DNA of 64,000 bases from Polaribacter sp. BM10 (GTDB lineage: Bacteria > Bacteroidota > Bacteroidia > Flavobacteriales > Flavobacteriaceae). The notes beneath the pieces are model-generated. The model did no database searches and had not been told where the DNA came from. It saw only the letters and a list, made by a program, of their open reading frames with translations. Below are positions 43,383 to 54,196 of this stretch, piece by piece. Positions within the stretch are counted from its first letter, which is position 1. Each line of letters begins with the position of its first letter. Location: positions 2,128,001 through 2,192,000 of the forward strand of contig NZ_CP019704.1 of NCBI RefSeq assembly GCF_002005425.1, written 5' to 3'. Made by a program: the position numbers and the translations under genes.

Positions 43383-44509
43383 TAACTTTTTAATTGAATG
43401 CTAGAAGGACTATTAACTGTAATCTGATTTGGTAATTTAGTCAAACTTCCTGTTTTTATATTTCTTTTAAAGATTGTAATATTATTTGTAAACTGATTAG
43501 CGACTAATAAAAAATTGCCATCATCAGAAATCGCAAAATTTCTAGGATGATTTCCTGCTGTATCTACATGCTCTATAAGTTGTAATTTTCCGTTATTTTT
43601 ATTGATAGAAAACACAACAATAGTATTTTCTTTTGGCCCACGATTAGAAGCATACAAAAATTGACCATCTGGAGAAATATGAATATCTGCTGTTCTGTAA
43701 ATATCTTGTTTTTGTTGATAAGTAGCATAATCTTCAATAAAATCTAAAGATCCATTATTATAGTTGTATGCATCAACTTTACCACTTAATTCGTTAACTA
43801 AATATCCAAATTTCCCATTAGGGTGAAACACAAAATGTCTTGGTCCACTACCTGGTTTAACGTTAATTACTTTGGGGTTTTCTAAAGAAACTTTTCCTTG
43901 ATTATTTTCAAGTTGAAAACCTCTGATTTTATCTGCACCTAAATCGTGCCCAAAAACATATTTATCATCAGGAGAAAAATTAGCAGAATGCATATGAGAA
44001 GATTTTTGTCTACTTTTAATGACGCTGCTATCTTTAAATTGTAACAGTTGAGTTGTTTTTGTTAGACCACCATCTTCTTTTATTTTAAAAAGACTTAAAG
44101 TACCATCTGAATAATTAGAGTTTACTAAATAACTTCCAGAATTATCAATTGCCAAATGTGCAGGATTTAATCCTCCACAATCTTGCATATTTAACAACTC
44201 TATTTTAGAATTTATTGCGTCTACTTTAAAAGCAGCAACTTTACCATTGTGTTTCATTTGGCTATCTACCACAGAATATAAGTAATTACCATCTTTAGAG
44301 ATTTTTAAAAAAGACGTATTTGTAATATTGTTAAGTGTAAAAGTTAAATTAGCTTCTCCTGTTTCTGTATTAAATTCATAAACATGAATACCTTCTCCAG
44401 GTTTTTTATCTGTAAAACTTCCAATAAAAAGTAACGTTTTATTTTGAACTGTTTTACATCCAAATAAAAAAACTGTTGAACACAAAAATAAGATTGTCTT
44501 TTTAAACAT
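43379..44509 (-). CDS. lactonase family lipoprotein (seven-bladed propeller, 6-phosphogluconolactonase-like)
   Basis: The frame opens at 44551 but the ATG at 44509 gives a clean lipoprotein signal MFKKTILFLCSTVFLFGC. The 376-residue mature-length protein has repeated propeller motifs of the Pgl/lactonase family: LNPAHLAIDNSGSYLVNSNY, MHSANFSPDDKYVFGHDLGA, GPRHFVFHPNGKFGYLVNEL and HPRNFAISDDGNFLLVANQF. A lipidated, exported lactonase at the end of a polysaccharide operon more likely acts on a periplasmic aldonolactone than on 6-phosphogluconolactone (inference). It starts 48 nt after the adjacent sulfatase stop. Confidence 0.84.
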   Translation of the reverse strand: MFKKTILFLCSTVFLFGCKTVQNKTLLFIGSFTDKKPGEGIHVYEFNTETGEANLTFTLNNITNTSFLKISKDGNYLYSVVDSQMKHNGKVAAFKVDAINSKIELLNMQDCGGLNPAHLAIDNSGSYLVNSNYSDGTLSLFKIKEDGGLTKTTQLLQFKDSSVIKSRQKSSHMHSANFSPDDKYVFGHDLGADKIRGFQLENNQGKVSLENPKVINVKPGSGPRHFVFHPNGKFGYLVNELSGKVDAYNYNNGSLDFIEDYATYQQKQDIYRTADIHISPDGQFLYASNRGPKENTIVVFSINKNNGKLQLIEHVDTAGNHPRNFAISDDGNFLLVANQFTNNITIFKRNIKTGSLTKLPNQITVNSPSSIQLKSY

Positions 44510-44557
44510 AAGATTTAATATATATGTTATAATCTGTTGTAATTTCTTCACTTTTCT

Positions 44558-45994
44558 TTATTTTAAAAAATCTTTTCCCCACTTTTCTCTTAATTCTAAA
44601 GCCAGTGCTTTTACTTTTTCTTGATATGCTGGCTTTTCAGCTAGATTATCTAACTCTAAAGGGTCTGTTTTGTGGTCGAATAACATTCTTTCATAAGCAA
44701 TACCATCATCTTTTGTCCACTCTGTGTAAAATAAATCGCCCTTAATCAGGGTTACAGCATCTTTAAATTTAGATACTGCCCAATCTTTATCTGAGTCTTT
44801 ACCATTAATGATTGGCACAAAGCTTTTCCCTTCAACAGTATCAGGAGTTTCTAAACCAATTAATTCTGTCAAACTCGGATAAATATCGATATATTCTGTA
44901 ATGGCTTCTGTTTTTGTTCCTTTAGTTTTCCCTGGAACTTTAATGATTAATGGCGTTCTTAAAGCAGTTTCAAACGTAACATGTTTACACCATAATTTAT
45001 GGTCGCCTAAATTCCAACCATGATCTCCCCATAAAATTACAATAGTATCGTCTTCTAATTCCAAACGTTTTAATTCGTCTAAAACCAATCCTATTTGAGC
45101 ATCTACATAACTTACACAGGCATAATAACCGTGAATTAATTCTTTTGCTAAATTTTCAGGTATTTCTCCTTTTCTAGGGATGTTTCCATAATTGCGCAAC
45201 TCACCAAAATTATGAAAGACTTTCGTAGGAGTAGATTTTGGTTGGACATAACTTTCTGGTAATTCAATTTGATTTCTATTATACAAATCCCAATATTTTT
45301 TTGGCGCATTAAAAGGTAAATGTGGTTTCATAAAACCTAATGCCAAAAAGAAAGGTTGTTTACTATTTTTAAGTTTTTTTAAATCAGTAATTCCTTTTTG
45401 GGCAATTTTACCATCAAAATAAGCGGTATCATTTACAGTTGCCATTTCAAAAGCACTTGCACCTCCCATAGCTAAATTGGCTTTACCATTTTCCACTATA
45501 TTTTTTTCTAATTGATAATTTCTAATATTTCCTTTTGGAAACCATCTTTCATTCCAAGAAAGGCTATCGTCTTCATTTGTATGGTAAATTTTACCTGTTG
45601 AAATTGTTGTGTAACCATTTTGTTTTAAAAGCTTTGGTAAAGAAATAGCATAAGGCACATCCACATCTGCTCTAGTTTTATAGTTTATAAAACGATGTCT
45701 TGTAGGTCTCATTCCTGTTAATAAACTCGCTCTTGAGGCACCACAAACAGGAATATTGCAATAAGCTCTTTCAAATACAAGGCTTTCACTAGCCAATTTA
45801 TCCAGATTTGGAGATTTAATGTGTTTTGCTCCATAAAAATTTAACTCTGGTCGTAAGTCATCAACCGCAATAAATAAAATATTTTTTTGTGTCTTTTTTG
45901 TATTAATAGCAACTTCTTTCTTGTCTGTTTTACAAGAAATTAATAGAACACTAATTATTAAATAGTGTAAAAAAAGTTTAGTTATTGTTTTCAT
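44558..45994 (-). CDS. sulfatase S1 (iduronate-2-sulfatase-like), lipoprotein
   Basis: The likely start is ATG 45994 ([20 protein letters not shown] then C), giving 478 residues with a lipoprotein signal; the frame itself opens at 46012. The formylglycine motif CGASR is near residue 84, in [20 protein letters not shown], with metal ligands in [10 protein letters not shown] and [15 protein letters not shown]. These match the S1_7-like iduronate-2-sulfatase branch. It removes sulfate from an oligosaccharide in the periplasm after maturation by an anaerobic or FGE-type enzyme encoded elsewhere. Last of four sulfatases in the operon. Confidence 0.9.
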   Translation of the reverse strand: MKTITKLFLHYLIISVLLISCKTDKKEVAINTKKTQKNILFIAVDDLRPELNFYGAKHIKSPNLDKLASESLVFERAYCNIPVCGASRASLLTGMRPTRHRFINYKTRADVDVPYAISLPKLLKQNGYTTISTGKIYHTNEDDSLSWNERWFPKGNIRNYQLEKNIVENGKANLAMGGASAFEMATVNDTAYFDGKIAQKGITDLKKLKNSKQPFFLALGFMKPHLPFNAPKKYWDLYNRNQIELPESYVQPKSTPTKVFHNFGELRNYGNIPRKGEIPENLAKELIHGYYACVSYVDAQIGLVLDELKRLELEDDTIVILWGDHGWNLGDHKLWCKHVTFETALRTPLIIKVPGKTKGTKTEAITEYIDIYPSLTELIGLETPDTVEGKSFVPIINGKDSDKDWAVSKFKDAVTLIKGDLFYTEWTKDDGIAYERMLFDHKTDPLELDNLAEKPAYQEKVKALALELREKWGKDFLK

Positions 45995-46005
45995 ATCTCT
46001 GATTA

Positions 46006-47484
46006 TTACCAATGTTTTATAATCTTATAATCTTCTTCTAATAATGTATTTTTTATCGAATCAGGAATTTTTCGTCTTGGTGTATCTTTATCTAATTTAA
46101 AACCTCTATTTCCTTTTGCTGTAATTAAAGGCATATTTCCTTTTTCTTCATTTAAAAAGTCACTTTGAGTTTTCATCCAGCTAAACAAATCTTTTACCAA
46201 TTTTTCTTTTATTAATTTTAACTCAGGATTATTAACTATGTTTTTTTGCTCAAAAGGATCATTCTGCAAATCGTATAATTCTTCAAAAGGTTCATGCTTA
46301 AAAGCATTAGCTCCTCGTTTTATAAAATAATCTACATTTGATTTTCCTGTTAAGTTTTCTTCTACAACTTCTAAGGAATTAAAATTACGAATGTATTTAT
46401 AACGCTGATTACGAATCATTCTTGATGGGAAAACTTCTGAATTTAAAATATTCTGATTGGTTCTAACTCCATAAACATATTTATTGACAGCAACATCATT
46501 TCCTTTTAAGATTGGTAAAAAACTCTTACCATCAATATCTTGTACTGGTTTACCTCCTGCAATATCCATAAAAGTTGGCAACACATCTGTATAATGTATC
46601 AACTGATTTGATATTGTTCCAGCTTTAATCACTTTTGGCCAACGTACTACAAAAGGTACTTTTAAACCAATATCTTTTAATGTAAATTTCCCTGAAACAC
46701 CATGATCTGCACTGTAAATAAACAAAGTGTTATCGTTTAAATGTTCATCCACAAATTCTAATACTTTTTCTATTTGGGTATTATCTTCTGCAATACTTCT
46801 ATAATAACCTGCTTTTTTCTGGATAAAGGCTTTATCATTTTTTTTACTTTCATTAAAAGGATAAAACTTAATATCTTCAGTTTTTGCGTTTTCTACATCA
46901 AAATATTTTCCATGTGGGTATTTTGAGGTGATAAACATACAAAATGGTTTTTTGGTTTTCTTGAAATACGCTTTGATACTATCTAATGGAATATAAGCTC
47001 TTGGAACATCTTTTTTAGGAACTGGCAACCATTCTTTATCCCATTGGTAAACACTAGAAGGTTTTACATGACTTTTTCCAGCAAGTACCACTTCATAACC
47101 CAACTTTTTCATTTTAGAAGTTACACTTTCAATAGTTGGTCTTGTTGCAGTATGATTTGCAAAACAACCATTTTTAACAGGGTATTTACCTGTAAAAACC
47201 TGAGATCTACTTGGTGCACAAATGGCTTGAGCTGTAAATGCATTGGTAAATAACATTCCTTCTTTTGCCAACCTATCTACTGCTGTTGTATTTACTTTTT
47301 CATTACCATAACAACCATAATCGTACACATCTTGATCGTCTGCTAAATAAAATATGATGTTGGGTTTTTCAATCTGATTTGCATCAACTTTAGCTACATT
47401 GTTAGATTTATTGTTGCTAATACATCCTATAAATGCTATACTTATCACTACCAAAAAAGGTAAAATCAAAGACTTTTTATTCAT
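46006..47484 (-). CDS. sulfatase S1, lipoprotein
   Basis: This 492-residue protein has a lipoprotein signal ([20 protein letters not shown] then C21) and the sulfatase motif CAPSR at Cys89 ([16 protein letters not shown]). Metal ligands appear in [10 protein letters not shown] and [15 protein letters not shown]. The active-site neighbourhood [16 protein letters not shown] differs from the other three, so it belongs to a different S1 subfamily and probably recognises a different sulfated position or sugar. It is 13 nt downstream of the next sulfatase. Subfamily cannot be assigned by eye. Confidence 0.9.
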   Translation of the reverse strand: MNKKSLILPFLVVISIAFIGCISNNKSNNVAKVDANQIEKPNIIFYLADDQDVYDYGCYGNEKVNTTAVDRLAKEGMLFTNAFTAQAICAPSRSQVFTGKYPVKNGCFANHTATRPTIESVTSKMKKLGYEVVLAGKSHVKPSSVYQWDKEWLPVPKKDVPRAYIPLDSIKAYFKKTKKPFCMFITSKYPHGKYFDVENAKTEDIKFYPFNESKKNDKAFIQKKAGYYRSIAEDNTQIEKVLEFVDEHLNDNTLFIYSADHGVSGKFTLKDIGLKVPFVVRWPKVIKAGTISNQLIHYTDVLPTFMDIAGGKPVQDIDGKSFLPILKGNDVAVNKYVYGVRTNQNILNSEVFPSRMIRNQRYKYIRNFNSLEVVEENLTGKSNVDYFIKRGANAFKHEPFEELYDLQNDPFEQKNIVNNPELKLIKEKLVKDLFSWMKTQSDFLNEEKGNMPLITAKGNRGFKLDKDTPRRKIPDSIKNTLLEEDYKIIKHW

Positions 47485-47497
47485 TTCTTAAATTCTA

Positions 47498-49147
47498 TTA
47501 TTGATACTTTTTTACACCTTCTACTTTAGGATAAGGCACTTTTTCTTTGTTTTTAACCCAAGTTCCTGTTGGTGCATTATTGGTTGCTAACCAAGCTAAC
47601 ATATCTGCATTCATTTGCAATGCTATTTCCATTTCTTTGGATGTAGGATTGTTTAAAATATTTCTTTTTTCTGAAATATCTTTAGTGATGTTATACATTT
47701 CAAATTCTTCAGTTTCATAAAAGTAAAACAACTTAAAATATTCTTCTCCTACTCTTGTTTGAATTAAAGTTGATGGAGAAAAACGTTCATCCATATATCC
47801 TGGAAGATGCCAAAACAAATTATTTCTTGAGATTCTTTTTGCTTTTCCTGTTAAAACTTTTGCAAAAGAAGCACCATCATATTTAGGCTTGCTTCCATCT
47901 TTCTTTTTTAATGTAGCTAAATCAACTCCAACTAATTCTGCAAAAGTGGGTAGAAAATCGATACAATGTACTGCTTGATTGGTTATCGAATTTTCTTGTA
48001 TCACATTTGGATATCTGAAAATTAATGGAACTCTAAGACCACCTTCTGTTAAATTTCCTTTTTTGCCTTTCAATGGCGTATTTTTAAATAATCCTCCATT
48101 ATCAGAATAAAATATAAAAATGGTGTTTTCTGTGATGTCATCTTCATAATCTCCATCTCCATTTGGATCTTTCAAAGCATTATTTATTTTCCCCACATTT
48201 TGGTCTAACAATTCAATCATAGAAGCATATTCTGCAATTCTTGGTTTTAAGCCGCGGTTCAAATACTTTTCTGTTAAATCTTTTCTGCCAGTAACATCAG
48301 AATGAACTGCGTGAAAAGGAATGTATAAAAAGAACGGATTTTCGTCATTTGCTTTTTCTTTGATATAATCTACAGAGAAATCTCCAATTGCATCTGTAAG
48401 ATGTTTTGGAGTTCCTTTTAAAAGAGACACATCTGCTCTTGATTTATAAGGATTTAAAATCGTATTAAGGTATTCATTATCATAAGGTTTGGCATATTTA
48501 TCTACAAATTCTGAATTAAACGTCCATCCTTTTTTATCGGAATTTAGTGCTAAATAGAAAGATTTTGTTCTTTTCCCTTTAATAGGAGCCGCTATAATGT
48601 GATGAATATCTGCTGGTAAATCTATACCATAATCACCTTTTAAAGGATGTGGAGTTCCGTGACTTTTACCCACTAATGCTGTTTGATAGCCTTTTGTTTT
48701 TAAAACATCAAACATATTGATACCATCTTCTGCAATTACTTTTTTTTGCTTGAAAGGCTCAATAAGTACATTTGGAAATCCTTTGGTTCTTTTATCTTGT
48801 CTTTTTAAAGACCCAACATTATACACCTGATTATCTATACCTGTTGCATATTCCCCACTAATTAAAGCAGCTCTAGATGGTGCACAATTTTGATTGGTAT
48901 ACGCGTTTGTAAAAGACATTCCTTGTGTTGCCAATTTATCAATTACAGGCGTTTCGTAAATTTTTGAACCATTATTCTTATTCGTATTTCCTGTACTTAT
49001 ATCAACCCAACCTAAATCATCTGCAAAAATAAATACAATGTTTGGTTTTTTTTGATCAATTTCTTTCGTCTTTAATTTTGATGTGCTACAACCAAATACA
49101 ATAAGGATTACAAAAAAAACTGTATTTTTTTTAGATACTAATTTCAT
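47498..49147 (-). CDS. sulfatase S1 (arylsulfatase A-like), lipoprotein
   Basis: This 549-residue protein is the longest of the four. Lipoprotein signal MKLVSKKNTVFFVILIVFG then C20. The maturation motif is CAPSR at Cys88 (NQNCAPSRAALISGEYA); metal ligands lie in FIFADDLGWVDIS and FYSDNGGLFKNTPLKGKKG. The C-terminal region EEFEMYNITKDISEKRN is typical of S1 enzymes of algal-polysaccharide loci. It starts 17 nt after the previous sulfatase stop, in the same transcript. Confidence 0.9.
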   Translation of the reverse strand: MKLVSKKNTVFFVILIVFGCSTSKLKTKEIDQKKPNIVFIFADDLGWVDISTGNTNKNNGSKIYETPVIDKLATQGMSFTNAYTNQNCAPSRAALISGEYATGIDNQVYNVGSLKRQDKRTKGFPNVLIEPFKQKKVIAEDGINMFDVLKTKGYQTALVGKSHGTPHPLKGDYGIDLPADIHHIIAAPIKGKRTKSFYLALNSDKKGWTFNSEFVDKYAKPYDNEYLNTILNPYKSRADVSLLKGTPKHLTDAIGDFSVDYIKEKANDENPFFLYIPFHAVHSDVTGRKDLTEKYLNRGLKPRIAEYASMIELLDQNVGKINNALKDPNGDGDYEDDITENTIFIFYSDNGGLFKNTPLKGKKGNLTEGGLRVPLIFRYPNVIQENSITNQAVHCIDFLPTFAELVGVDLATLKKKDGSKPKYDGASFAKVLTGKAKRISRNNLFWHLPGYMDERFSPSTLIQTRVGEEYFKLFYFYETEEFEMYNITKDISEKRNILNNPTSKEMEIALQMNADMLAWLATNNAPTGTWVKNKEKVPYPKVEGVKKYQ

Positions 49148-49164
49148 TTTAAAATTTTTAATAT

Positions 49165-50685
49165 TTAGTGAGAATCAACAACCTTTGCAGACTTTGCTTC
49201 TTCTTCATTTACTCGTTTTTTTTGATTTACAAAATAAGGTTGAAATGTATAGTTGGATTTTGCATCCCATTTTACATTTATTTTAGGCAGAAGCTTTTTC
49301 ATTTTCTCAATTTGAGATTTGTATTTCGGGTTTTTAGCTTCATTAGTCCATTCATTAGGGTCTATGCTATGATCGTAAAACTCTTGAGTTCCATCTTCAT
49401 ATCGAATATACCTATATCCATCCGCTTTCACTGCATGATTGTTCATCCCAAAAGTTGTTAAAGCATAAGAACTGTCAATCTCTAAATCATTTTGCATCAT
49501 ATCCACTAAACTGTATCCTTCATTTCTTTTGTAAGCAGGTAAGCCACTTAATTCTAATAAAGTTGGATAAATAGATAGCATTTCTACAGGAGCATTAATT
49601 TTTTTCCCTTTTGGCAAATTAGGACCCGCAAATAGCAATGGAGCTTTTGTAGCAGTTTCCCAAAGTGCATGTTTTGCAAAAGTTCCTTTTTCTCCTAATC
49701 TATATCCATGATCTGACCAAAGTACAATTACAGTATTATCTGAGTATTTACTACTTTCTAAAGCGTCTAAAACTCTACCCAACTCATTATCTACATAACT
49801 GATACATGCCAAATAAGCTTGCACAATTTTTTTCCATTCACCACTTTCTTTTGCCCATTCTGTTGATGGCATCATAGGTAAATCGTTAATTTGCATTCCA
49901 ACAGGCGGAATATCATTTAAATCATCTGATTTATAAGGTGGTGTTTGAATGTTTTCTAAAGGATATAAATCGAACCATTTTTGAGGCACATATAATGGTA
50001 CATGTACACGTAAAAAACCAAGACCCATAAAAAATGGTTTGTCATAATCTCTATGCAAACGATCTGTAACCCAATTTACAGATTGATGATCTGGCATTAA
50101 GGAATCTTTTTCTGGAAAAGCACCCCAATCGGTACTGGTTCTGCCATATTTCTCTTTTTTAGATTTTGATGTTCCAAAACCATCCCAAACAAATCGTTTT
50201 TTAGGATATGGTCCAAAACCTTTAACCCTTCCTCCAGATTCATTAAAAACACTATCTGGTGCATGAATATGAAATAGTTTTCCAATACCCATAGTATGAT
50301 ATCCATTTTGCTCAAAATATTCTGGTAAAAACGTAATGTCTTTTGTGGCTAGGTTTCCTGGTCTTCTAATTTTATTATCTGGCGTCATCCCATAAATACC
50401 AGTTGTTGACGGACGTAAACCAGTCATTATAGATGCTCTAGACGGTCCACACAAAGGAGCTTGTACATGGGCGTTTGTAAATGTAACTCCCATTTTTGCT
50501 AACCGATCAAAATTTGGTGTTTTTACGTTTGAAAAATTTTGAATTGGACTAATCCAATTGTTTAAATCATCAACAGCTATAAAAAGTACATTGGGTTTAG
50601 TACTTTCTTGGCTTTTAATATCTTTTGTGTTTGATGTACATGATACCATAAATACAAAAATCAATAAAAAAAGTAAATTTTTCAT
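49165..50685 (-). CDS. sulfatase S1 (iduronate-2-sulfatase-like), lipoprotein
   Basis: This 506-residue protein has a lipoprotein signal (MKNLLFLLIFVFMVS then C16), formylglycine motif CGPSR at Cys79 (PLCGPSRASIMTGLRPS) and metal ligands in FIAVDDLNNW and LWSDHGYRLGEKGTFAKH. It is closest to the 44558-45994 sulfatase, probably both S1_7-like, so the pair may have split substrate specificity after duplication. It follows the large heparinase-type lyase by 31 nt. Confidence 0.9.
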   Translation of the reverse strand: MKNLLFLLIFVFMVSCTSNTKDIKSQESTKPNVLFIAVDDLNNWISPIQNFSNVKTPNFDRLAKMGVTFTNAHVQAPLCGPSRASIMTGLRPSTTGIYGMTPDNKIRRPGNLATKDITFLPEYFEQNGYHTMGIGKLFHIHAPDSVFNESGGRVKGFGPYPKKRFVWDGFGTSKSKKEKYGRTSTDWGAFPEKDSLMPDHQSVNWVTDRLHRDYDKPFFMGLGFLRVHVPLYVPQKWFDLYPLENIQTPPYKSDDLNDIPPVGMQINDLPMMPSTEWAKESGEWKKIVQAYLACISYVDNELGRVLDALESSKYSDNTVIVLWSDHGYRLGEKGTFAKHALWETATKAPLLFAGPNLPKGKKINAPVEMLSIYPTLLELSGLPAYKRNEGYSLVDMMQNDLEIDSSYALTTFGMNNHAVKADGYRYIRYEDGTQEFYDHSIDPNEWTNEAKNPKYKSQIEKMKKLLPKINVKWDAKSNYTFQPYFVNQKKRVNEEEAKSAKVVDSH

Positions 50686-50716
50686 GGTGATTTCTTTTTA
50701 AATCTATGTTTTTAGA

Positions 50717-53700
50717 TTACTTAATAATTAATTTTCGTTTGTATTGTTTTCCTTGTTGATCGCTAATTACCACAAAATACAATCCGCTTGAAATTTTGTT
50801 TTCTTGCGTATTAACCGTTATTCTATCAAGAACAGTATTATTGTAATATACTTGGCTGCCTAACATATTGAAAATACGAAGTTTTGTCCAAGTCATATTT
50901 TCTGATTTTATAGTAACAAATTTCGATGCCGGATTTGGATACATCAATATTCTAGCTTTATCAACTAATAAATCATCTAATATTGATAGCGTTTTTAATT
51001 TTAATTCAAAAGAATCTAAATCAAAACCATAATCTAATAAGTTAAATCTTAGTACATGAGTTCCTGCTTCTATATCAAAATTACCAATTGTTTCTGTTAA
51101 GTATTTACCAGAACCTGTGTTGGTTAATACAATATCGTTTAAAAAAGTAATATTTTCATCAGGAAAAGAAACTGTTAATTGTTTAAATGAAGGACTTCTT
51201 CTTGTTTGATGGGTTACTTCTAACTCATAATTTCCAGATTGAGCTGCATCAATTGTAAACTCTAACCATTCTCCTGATTTTATATCTCTAACAATTTGAC
51301 CATTTGAACTAATATCAACCATTTCATTAGGTCTAAACGAAGAACTGTTTTGGTTTTTTTTATCCCAATAAGCAATATCAATACCTCCTTGATCATAATG
51401 TTCAAACTCTATTTTTTTAGGAATTGAATGTGGTTTATTATCTGAAGTATACGCCCATTGATTAGGAGTTAAAACGGTCAATGCTCTTTCTTCTAAATTA
51501 CCTTGTGCATCTTTTGCTTCAATTTTAAGTAAATAGGCAGGCTCAGTCATATTTGTTAATTCTGGTATAGACAACCATTCAAAAGGAGCTGCTGTTTTAG
51601 TGCCAACATTTACATCGTTTATAAAAAGAGTTGCCTCTGTAAAATCGCTTCCAACAATAGCTTTAACAGTTAAACTGCTACCTTTAGGTATTTCTTGATT
51701 GTTTTTCAAATCTTTAAAACCTAGAATTCTACTAGAATCTGCTTCAACTTCAATTACTTTTTGTCCTTTTTTAGTTCCATCTGCAGTTAAAGAATGTTCT
51801 CTGTAGGTTAAACTTGTACCTTTACCAATATATAAAGTAACAAAGGCTTTGCTTAAAGTTTGTTCATAACGAACTACTGCAAAATGACCTGTAAACCTAA
51901 TTCCAGCATCTGGAATACTAACTACTTTTGAAGCATCTTCTTGACAAAGTACATAATCAATTATAACTTTATCTCCTATTTGACTTTTAACTTTCGCACC
52001 AACAATAACTTCTCCTCTGTACAAATGTTCTACAGATTTTACGCTTGAATTTATAGACTTAGAAGGTTCAAAAATATGTACATAGGGTTTATCCCAAGCT
52101 TCACCTTGTTGTCTTATGGCAACAATTTGTGTTTTCTTATTAATATAGCCTCCTTTTGCTTCTCGAGTTGCTGGCCCAAGTGCTTTTGTGTATTCTCTAG
52201 CTACTCCAGCAGGCGCAAACATATTCATATATGTATTCGTTTCATTTAAATCAAAACGAACCTGAATAGCTTTATCTGTTGATGCTGTTACATTTGTATC
52301 TTCGAAAAACCTCCATCCTGGAGATTTTTGTAAATCACCAATATCGTTTTGATATCTCGTTGTTGGAGAAACCGAAACTTCTGTTCCGTCCATGTCCATA
52401 ATATTTGTAACATCACCTAAATTATGATAGATGTAATCATGAAAATTATTAGTTCCTAAAGATTTTGAACGAAACATATCAAAATAATAACCTGTAGTTT
52501 TACTGGTTCTAATGGTGCTTAATGTTCTCTTTTGTTGATCGTTATTTACAGTATCATCTAAAAACTGTGTTGCAAAACTAAAATTTGGATTTATAGGATC
52601 TTCTAAATGTTTTGGTTCTGCAGCTTCATTTACAGTTGTGTTCATCCATAAATAAGAATCAGAATTCCAAGAACCAGGCTGTATACCATGAGTTGTTCCG
52701 TTAACAATCATTGTGTTATTGCCGGCGTGTCTCCAAAAATAATTGGTGTGTTCTGGTAATTTTCTTTCTGCAATTGTTTTAGGTAATCCTGCATTTGGTG
52801 CCATAATATAATCTGCTCCATACAATTCCATAGTAATACCTGTACAGTGAGAATGTACATAATGTGCGCCACCAATAATGCCTGCAAGTCCAAAATCTTT
52901 ATTATTCTCTTTCACATAATTACGCTGTAACGCAACTCCTGCATGCTTAATTATTACCGTTGGTTTTTGAAAGTCGATTTCTCCTTCAATCGTATCAGGA
53001 ATATTAATTCCCCAAAACAACTGCTCAAAAGCTTCATAATTACCAAAAGTACTTATTGGCGCAGACGGATTGTATCCTCCTTCTGTATCATAAGCCTGCC
53101 TTAAAGCAACCTTTGCTTTTTGTTCATATTCTGAAAAACCTCTTCTATTAGCTAAATTTAAAGTAAAACGATACAATTGCTTTGTTCTATCTATATATCT
53201 TTTTGAATCGCCATATTTTACAAATAATCTATTAGGCATTCTTAAATTATCAAACAAAAAATTTCCATCAAGAATATGCATGTTATTTTCCATCACATTC
53301 AATTCTGGTTTTAGCTTGTCTACAACATTTAGTACTTGAGTTACTGCCGACATAAAACTATAACTAACTGCTTCTGGCCAAATACCTTGCTCGCCAAACA
53401 TTGGTAAAATGGTTTTGGTAAACGAATTCTGATGTTTGGTACCTACATTCCAAAATACATTAAACATCCTTTCTCTTTCTGTGTCATCTTCTACACAAAG
53501 AATACTGTATAACACTCCTGGAGCTGTTAAAATAGGATGATTACTTACAGTTTTACCGTATTTACCGTCATTGCCTGCATGCTCTTGTAAACCATTCATA
53601 GCAATATTATAAACCGCTTTTTGTGCTTTCACATTATCAAAAGCTATTTTAGTTTCTGTTGATTTTTGATACACTCTGGTTGCTGAATCTTTTAAATAAT

Positions 53701-54196
53701 TCACCATAAAATCATAAGCAATCGCAAACTGCGCATATCCAGAACGTGGATCATAGAAATGATTTCCGCTCATAGCTGTATTACTAGGGTTTCTTGGAGC
53801 AAGTTGTTCTATATAATACCATAAAATATCCGCAGCAAACTGTGCATATTTTTTTTCTTCTGTAATATGATAAATCATTGCTGCGTAAGATGCATAATTC
53901 AATACTTTTGAATGCGCACCATTTGTTGTAGCTTGAGATTCTGACAAATTATCATCAGATGCCAAAGCTGGTATAGTATTTAAAATTGCTAAGGGATTTG
54001 TAATGTGCGTATTTACTTTAGATTCTATTGCTTCTTTTGCTTTTGCCACAATACTTTTTGCCCAATCATAATTATCAATTTTAGACAAAACTTCTGATTT
54101 TTCTGCATTTGTTGTCCAAATTATTGGATGCTGTAAAGATTGCCCTGACAAGAAAAAAACTTTAAACAAAACGAATACTACAATTAAATTTTTCAT
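50717..54196 (-). CDS. heparinase-type polysaccharide lyase with CBM and T9SS sorting domain (PL40-like ulvan lyase candidate)
   Basis: This 1159-residue protein has a signal peptide to about residue 18, an alpha/alpha-toroid region (about 25-400) with SNHPILTAPGVLY and GEQGIWPEAVSYSF, then a heparinase II/III-like beta-sandwich region (about 420-830) with HYVHSHCTGITMELYGADY. An Ig-like segment comes next, then a CBM6/35-like domain (about 935-1070; KIEFEHYDQGGIDIAYWD) and a C-terminal T9SS type A sorting domain (MYPNPASKFVTI...). It is therefore secreted or surface-attached. The architecture resembles the Formosa agariphila PL40 ulvan lyase. The stop-start overlap with the next gene is 4 nt. 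The lyase class is well supported; the ulvan substrate is inferred. Confidence 0.82.
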   Translation of the reverse strand: MKNLIVVFVLFKVFFLSGQSLQHPIIWTTNAEKSEVLSKIDNYDWAKSIVAKAKEAIESKVNTHITNPLAILNTIPALASDDNLSESQATTNGAHSKVLNYASYAAMIYHITEEKKYAQFAADILWYYIEQLAPRNPSNTAMSGNHFYDPRSGYAQFAIAYDFMVNYLKDSATRVYQKSTETKIAFDNVKAQKAVYNIAMNGLQEHAGNDGKYGKTVSNHPILTAPGVLYSILCVEDDTERERMFNVFWNVGTKHQNSFTKTILPMFGEQGIWPEAVSYSFMSAVTQVLNVVDKLKPELNVMENNMHILDGNFLFDNLRMPNRLFVKYGDSKRYIDRTKQLYRFTLNLANRRGFSEYEQKAKVALRQAYDTEGGYNPSAPISTFGNYEAFEQLFWGINIPDTIEGEIDFQKPTVIIKHAGVALQRNYVKENNKDFGLAGIIGGAHYVHSHCTGITMELYGADYIMAPNAGLPKTIAERKLPEHTNYFWRHAGNNTMIVNGTTHGIQPGSWNSDSYLWMNTTVNEAAEPKHLEDPINPNFSFATQFLDDTVNNDQQKRTLSTIRTSKTTGYYFDMFRSKSLGTNNFHDYIYHNLGDVTNIMDMDGTEVSVSPTTRYQNDIGDLQKSPGWRFFEDTNVTASTDKAIQVRFDLNETNTYMNMFAPAGVAREYTKALGPATREAKGGYINKKTQIVAIRQQGEAWDKPYVHIFEPSKSINSSVKSVEHLYRGEVIVGAKVKSQIGDKVIIDYVLCQEDASKVVSIPDAGIRFTGHFAVVRYEQTLSKAFVTLYIGKGTSLTYREHSLTADGTKKGQKVIEVEADSSRILGFKDLKNNQEIPKGSSLTVKAIVGSDFTEATLFINDVNVGTKTAAPFEWLSIPELTNMTEPAYLLKIEAKDAQGNLEERALTVLTPNQWAYTSDNKPHSIPKKIEFEHYDQGGIDIAYWDKKNQNSSSFRPNEMVDISSNGQIVRDIKSGEWLEFTIDAAQSGNYELEVTHQTRRSPSFKQLTVSFPDENITFLNDIVLTNTGSGKYLTETIGNFDIEAGTHVLRFNLLDYGFDLDSFELKLKTLSILDDLLVDKARILMYPNPASKFVTIKSENMTWTKLRIFNMLGSQVYYNNTVLDRITVNTQENKISSGLYFVVISDQQGKQYKRKLIIK

